Below the pieces are notes generated by a model. It was not told the DNA's origin. It was given only the letters and a program-made list of their open reading frames with translations, and ran no database searches. Positions 60,790-64,000 of a stretch of DNA of 64,000 bases are shown here, in pieces. Source of the DNA: Frisingicoccus caecimuris (GTDB lineage Bacteria > Bacillota > Clostridia > Lachnospirales > Lachnospiraceae); the NCBI RefSeq assembly GCF_004340975.1, contig NZ_SLXA01000010.1, positions 31,127 through 95,126 on the forward strand, written 5' to 3'. Both the position numbers and the translations under genes were made by a program. The number at the start of each line of letters is the position of its first letter. Position 1 is the stretch's first letter.

Positions 60790-62580
60790 CTATTCTTTCA
60801 AAAGTCTGAAATAATGGTCATGCGCATCCTGATACTCGCGGTTAAATGCTTCATCCCGTCCAGCATGGAGCATAGAAACATATTCATGTACCTGATGCTT
60901 CATTTCAGGCTGGGCCCTTGCAACTGTAGCCACACCTACATTGGAACAAATGTCCGAAATACGCTCTATTTCAGAAAGCAAATCCAAAAATTTTGTACCT
61001 GGATATACTCCGCAGTTTCCTTCTCTTAGACGCTTCAGATGATTATCATTAAGAACACTAATCATGTCATCCACGACTTCTTCCAGAGGCTCTATATGAC
61101 GCGCTGCGGCCAAATCTCTTTTTTCAAAAGCATCTTGGGTATAATCCAGAATGGTATCCATCAATTGATGCAGTACCTTTAGTTCTGCCAGGGCTGTCTC
61201 AGAAAAGGCATCCTTATTTTTATTCAAAGCTTCCGCAATCTCTTTGATATTCATTGCATGATCGCCCAATCGTTCGAATTCCGTAACGTCAGAATAATAC
61301 TGGTTCATGATCTCCACATGCTCAGAAGAAGTAATCCGGGTAGAAATCTGAATGAGGTAATTGCTGACCCGGTCGGCCATCAGATCAATGTCATCTTCAT
61401 CCTTCACGATCTGATCTGCAGCTTGTTCATCATATTTTGTAATCAATTCAAATGCCCGCTCAATATTGGTCCGCGCCATTCCATACATCACCATGAGCAC
61501 ATCATAACACCGGCCAAAGGCGATGGCTGGCGTGCTGATAAAGACCGGATTCAATGCATCAAGCATTTCATCGTATATTCCGGCAGCAACAGGCACATCC
61601 CGCACAATTTTGTGACTGAGCTTCTCAAAAGGTTTCAATGCCGGGAAGAGTATGATCGCACACAACAGATTAAAAATCGTATTTGTATTTGCAATACCTC
61701 CCGAATCAATGGTACTGGACCATATACCATCCAGCAGCCCCATCTTATGAATAATGGTTACCACAATTAATACAGCTGCCGACTTTCCCAGATTGTACAG
61801 AATATTTACAATACCGACTCTCTTAGCATCCGGTTTTGCACCTATATTACAGACAATGGCTGTCGTTATGCAGTCACCAAGATAAATTCCCACAAGTACC
61901 GCATAAATGGAACCAAACGTAAGCTGACCGGATGTGGAAAATGCCTGTAAGATACCAATCGTTGCAGAAGAACTCTGCAATACAAAGGCCACTCCGGCTC
62001 CAACCATATAACCGATGAATGGATTCTGTCCCAGACTTGAAAACAGCTTTTCAATAATACCACTCTCCGCAAGACCACTGACTGCATCTGTCATATTCAT
62101 CAGTCCAGAAAACAAAATACCAAAACCAATGACGATCTGACCTGCCTTTTCGGATTCACTGCTTTTCATCACCATAATCAAAACAATACCAACGATCAAT
62201 GCCAGGGGTGCCAGAGTCGATGGTTTTAAAAACTGTAAAAAAGAAGTCCCTGATGCATTTAAATCCAAAAGCCGAATAATCTGTCCGGTAACTGTCGTGC
62301 CCACATTCGCACCAATGACAATACCAAGGGACTGGCTTAGCGATATGATTCCCGCACCTACCAGTCCGGACGTAATAACAATCGTCGCTGTCGAAGACTG
62401 AATTACCGCCGTCATAACCAATCCCATAAAAAATGCTTTTAAAGGCGTATTGGTCAGCTTTTCCATCGCCTTCTTCAACGTTCCTGATGAACTTTCCTTC
62501 AGCCCGTCGCCCATCATACGCATCCCGTAGAGGAACATCGCCAGGCCGCCCAAAATAGAAATTACATTAAAAATATCCAT
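60790..62580 (-). CDS. Na/Pi cotransporter family protein with PhoU-like domain
   Basis: A 596-residue membrane protein. The N-terminal half is a duplicated NptA/PNaS transporter (GLAMFLYGMRMMGDGLKESS; QSSTATIVITSGLVGAGI and the paired QSSSATIGILQAFSTSG, the QSS repeats of sodium-phosphate symporters). The C-terminal 230 residues are helical and PhoU-like (EFERLGDHAMNIKEIAE, EIERISDICSN). It is expected to import or export phosphate with sodium and to be gated or metal-loaded through the PhoU domain. Single gene. Confidence 0.9.
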   Translation of the reverse strand: MDIFNVISILGGLAMFLYGMRMMGDGLKESSSGTLKKAMEKLTNTPLKAFFMGLVMTAVIQSSTATIVITSGLVGAGIISLSQSLGIVIGANVGTTVTGQIIRLLDLNASGTSFLQFLKPSTLAPLALIVGIVLIMVMKSSESEKAGQIVIGFGILFSGLMNMTDAVSGLAESGIIEKLFSSLGQNPFIGYMVGAGVAFVLQSSSATIGILQAFSTSGQLTFGSIYAVLVGIYLGDCITTAIVCNIGAKPDAKRVGIVNILYNLGKSAAVLIVVTIIHKMGLLDGIWSSTIDSGGIANTNTIFNLLCAIILFPALKPFEKLSHKIVRDVPVAAGIYDEMLDALNPVFISTPAIAFGRCYDVLMVMYGMARTNIERAFELITKYDEQAADQIVKDEDDIDLMADRVSNYLIQISTRITSSEHVEIMNQYYSDVTEFERLGDHAMNIKEIAEALNKNKDAFSETALAELKVLHQLMDTILDYTQDAFEKRDLAAARHIEPLEEVVDDMISVLNDNHLKRLREGNCGVYPGTKFLDLLSEIERISDICSNVGVATVARAQPEMKHQVHEYVSMLHAGRDEAFNREYQDAHDHYFRLLKE

Positions 62581-62703
62581 ATCCCACTCAATTTATCATT
62601 TGCATTTAACTTGTTCTTAACTTGGATTTTACCATATTTTAACATGGGATACCATATATTTTTATTGTATATTTTTATCATCATGTAAAGTAAGTCAAAC
62701 AAT

Positions 62704-62741
62704 AAGGGCTTCCGGTCACGCCCAATGTGCCGAAAGCCCTT
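62704..62741. terminator. Terminator of the thioredoxin-family gene
   Basis: AAGGGCTT (62704-62711) pairs with AAGCCCTT (62734-62741), with CCGG/CCG contacts inside. Lies 18 bases beyond the thioredoxin stop on the minus strand. Confidence 0.55.
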
Positions 62742-62758
62742 TATTCATACAATGGTCA

Positions 62759-63136
62759 TTAAAATCCCAGCTTATGGAGCAGTTTCTCCACGTCAGCCGC
62801 TTTCAGTACCTTTCCCATGGATACCACCTTTTCATTCACCACCAGAGCAGGCATGGACATTACACCATACGCCATAATTTTCTCCATATCTGTGACATAC
62901 TCCGGTTCAATAGAAAGCCCCATATGTTTTAATGCAGCCTGCGTATTTTCCAGCAATGCGTGACAGCTTTTACAGCCGCTTCCTAAAATTTTAATACAGC
63001 AAACACCTTCCTTTGCTCCTTCACAGCAGGTATTTTCTACACTCTCTGCCTCGTAAGTTTCACAAGCTCCATTGCAGGAGCAAGCTGGAGCCTTAATTTC
63101 TTCCTCTTTCTTCTTTCCAAATCCAAATAATCCCAT
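62759..63136 (-). CDS. Thioredoxin family protein (TM0996/MTH895 type) with Cys-rich N-terminus
   Basis: A 125-residue small redox protein. The redox motif is CKSC in LGSGCKSCHALLENTQAAL, and MSMPALVVNEKVVSMGK supplies the cis-Pro. An extra N-terminal Cys-rich stretch (APACSCNGACETYEA, NTCCEGA) of about 40 residues could bind metal. AAAGGAGA fixes the start at 63136. Proteins of this type are encoded beside permeases related to ArsP (PF03773) and metalloregulators, and may reduce or carry a metal for the permease. Same operon as the truncated permease. Confidence 0.87.
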   Translation of the reverse strand: MGLFGFGKKKEEEIKAPACSCNGACETYEAESVENTCCEGAKEGVCCIKILGSGCKSCHALLENTQAALKHMGLSIEPEYVTDMEKIMAYGVMSMPALVVNEKVVSMGKVLKAADVEKLLHKLGF

Positions 63137-63167
63137 GATAAAATCTCCTTTCAAATTTCTATTTTAA

Positions 63168-63242
63168 TTACCAATGTTTTTTATTTTCCATACAGATTCC
63201 GCATTCCGCACACTCCAAAATATCAATTACCGGATACCACAT
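63168..63242 (-). CDS. 24-residue Cys-rich micro-ORF (ferredoxin-like fragment)
   Basis: A minus-strand frame from ATG 63242 to TAA 63168 encodes MWYPVIDILECAECGICMEN plus KKHW. The C-x2-C-x2-C arrangement and the YPVID start resemble the first half of small 4Fe-4S-type proteins that sit between permease and thioredoxin genes in related operons. The second half, with the fourth Cys, is missing. GGGAGG lies upstream, but its spacing is long. It may be a shortened relic. Confidence 0.45.
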   Translation of the reverse strand: MWYPVIDILECAECGICMENKKHW

Positions 63243-63261
63243 TTTTGCCCTTTTTCCTCCC

Positions 63262-63906
63262 TTAGATCAGCAGATACTGAAATACATTAAACAGATAACC
63301 CACAATAATAATCCCTGCTGTACAGATTCCAATAAACAGTCCCAACAATTTTGGTTTTACCGCTTTTTTCAGCATAATGATGGACGGCAGGCTAAGTGTC
63401 GTAACAGCCATCATAAAGCTGAGGATCGTACCAAGCTGCGCTCCTTTTGCAAGCAAAGCCTCCGCTACTGGAATGGTCCCAAAAATATCCGCATACATTG
63501 GAACACCAACGAATACTGCCAATACCACGCCAAAGGGATTGTTGCTGCCAAGAACGGTCTGAATCCAGCTTTCCGGAATCCAGTTGTGGATGACTGCACC
63601 GATACCGACACCGATCAGTATATATGGGAAAACTTTCTTGAAAGTTTCAACCACCTGTTCTTTCGCGTAAACCAAACGGTCCTTCACAGTAAGGGTATCC
63701 AATTCAATGTCTACGCTGCTTGCATTGCGGATAAATTCTTCCACATAATTTTCCATGTGCATTTTCTCAATGATCGTGCCACCCACTACAACGATCACAA
63801 GTCCAACCACCACATAGACAATGGCAATCTTAGCCCCGAAAATACTCATTAACAAAACCAGACTTCCAAGATCAACCATCGGGGACGAAATCAAAAATGA
63901 AAAAGT
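63262..63906 (-). pseudogene. 5'-truncated permease (PF03773, ArsP-like)
   Basis: About 215 codons of a permease remain, beginning TFSFLISSPMVDLGS and continuing with several membrane segments and GVGIGAVIHNWIPESW, GVPMYADIFGTIPVAEALLA. Relatives in thioredoxin-linked operons are about 330-350 residues and have roughly 130 residues before this point, with four helices and a Cys-rich FCSCSS-type loop. None of that is present. The frame runs on past 63906 only into a short direct-repeat sequence and then meets two stops. The gene is therefore broken at 63906/63907, or the window edge is an assembly join. Confidence 0.7.
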
Positions 63907-63977
63907 CTGTTTTTTGTCAAGTACTTTTCCCTGAAAAAAGCGTCGAAATTCCCTGTTTTCGTCAAGGGATTTTCCCT
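63907..63977. repeat. Two 25-26-bp imperfect direct repeats at the permease breakpoint
   Basis: On the minus strand AGGGAAAATCCCTTGACG... (63977-63953) and AGGGAAAAGTACTTGACA... (63932-63907) align over 25-26 bases with a period of 45. The second copy ends exactly where permease homology begins. Each carries a TTGAC[A/G] box. It looks like the end of a dispersed repeat and not native coding sequence. Confidence 0.6.
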
Positions 63978-64000
63978 ACTATTGGCGGGCATTGATTATG

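Noticed and set aside
1..64000. CRISPR arrays, tRNA or rRNA genes, prophage or transposase genes
   Set aside because: I looked for regular repeat-spacer arrays, T-loop-like GGTTCGA motifs with cloverleaf arms, and integrase/transposase motifs and found none. A tRNA finder would be needed to be certain.

Overview
The window looks like chromosome from an anaerobic, endospore-forming member of the Clostridia, most likely Lachnospiraceae. Support comes from the sporulation genes (spoIID, a SpoIIQ-type M23 protein, spoVT), the [FeFe]-hydrogenase maturase hydG with its TM1266-type regulator, an EFR1-type flavodoxin/ferredoxin, class B sortase, acetate kinase, strong AGGAGG ribosome binding sites and short intergenic gaps. 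I see no rRNA, tRNA, CRISPR array, prophage or transposase.

Layout, left to right. 0-5 kb: an LTA-synthase-like, rarA and phosphatase operon (minus) and a zinc-dependent phospholipase C (plus). 5-12 kb: pfkA, then a long minus-strand run glmM, arsR, trpS, cobU, cobS, cobC, cobT, ending with the lower-ligand assembly steps of cobalamin synthesis. 12-21 kb: a hemolysin III-type protein, thiD, cls and a GIY-YIG protein, spoIID-spoIIQ followed by an unexplained structured element, ackA, sortase B, EFR1 and mntP. 21-27 kb: ABC ATPase, a giant FtsX-type permease with an extracellular coiled coil, a nicotinamidase-like hydrolase and a tRNA-dihydrouridine synthase, behind a promoter with a palindromic operator in its spacer. 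27-35 kb: a complete branched-chain amino acid ABC transporter (livJHMGF) with a cytidylate-kinase-like gene, and divergently an amidohydrolase and an HD (ppGpp-hydrolase-like) gene.

35-38.5 kb is the most accessory-looking part. It holds an A+T-rich hicA-hicB-chaperone operon, interpreted here as a tripartite toxin-antitoxin-chaperone (TAC) module, then a 97-bp repeat that also occurs at 27.3 kb, a degenerate coding remnant, and TM1266-hydG. 38.5-43.3 kb: isochorismatase-fold hydrolases around yaaA, larB with a thiE-like gene, a DUF1622 protein and spoVT.

43.3-55.6 kb looks like a catabolic region. A minus-strand operon encodes a MATE transporter, two FrlC-like epimerases, one FrlB-like deglycase, two FrlD-like kinases, a metal-dependent amidohydrolase and YjbQ. 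Together they suggest breakdown of fructoselysine or other Amadori compounds. A terminator-bearing leader precedes the operon, and a polar amino acid ABC transporter diverges from it. An FGGY kinase and BtpA pair follows. 55.6-64 kb: a GyrI-like protein, a DUF6472-type protein, a three-gene glycolipid/envelope operon, an orphan substrate-binding lipoprotein, a Na/Pi cotransporter, and a thioredoxin/permease operon whose permease lacks its N-terminal half. The break lies exactly next to a short direct-repeat element at the window edge.
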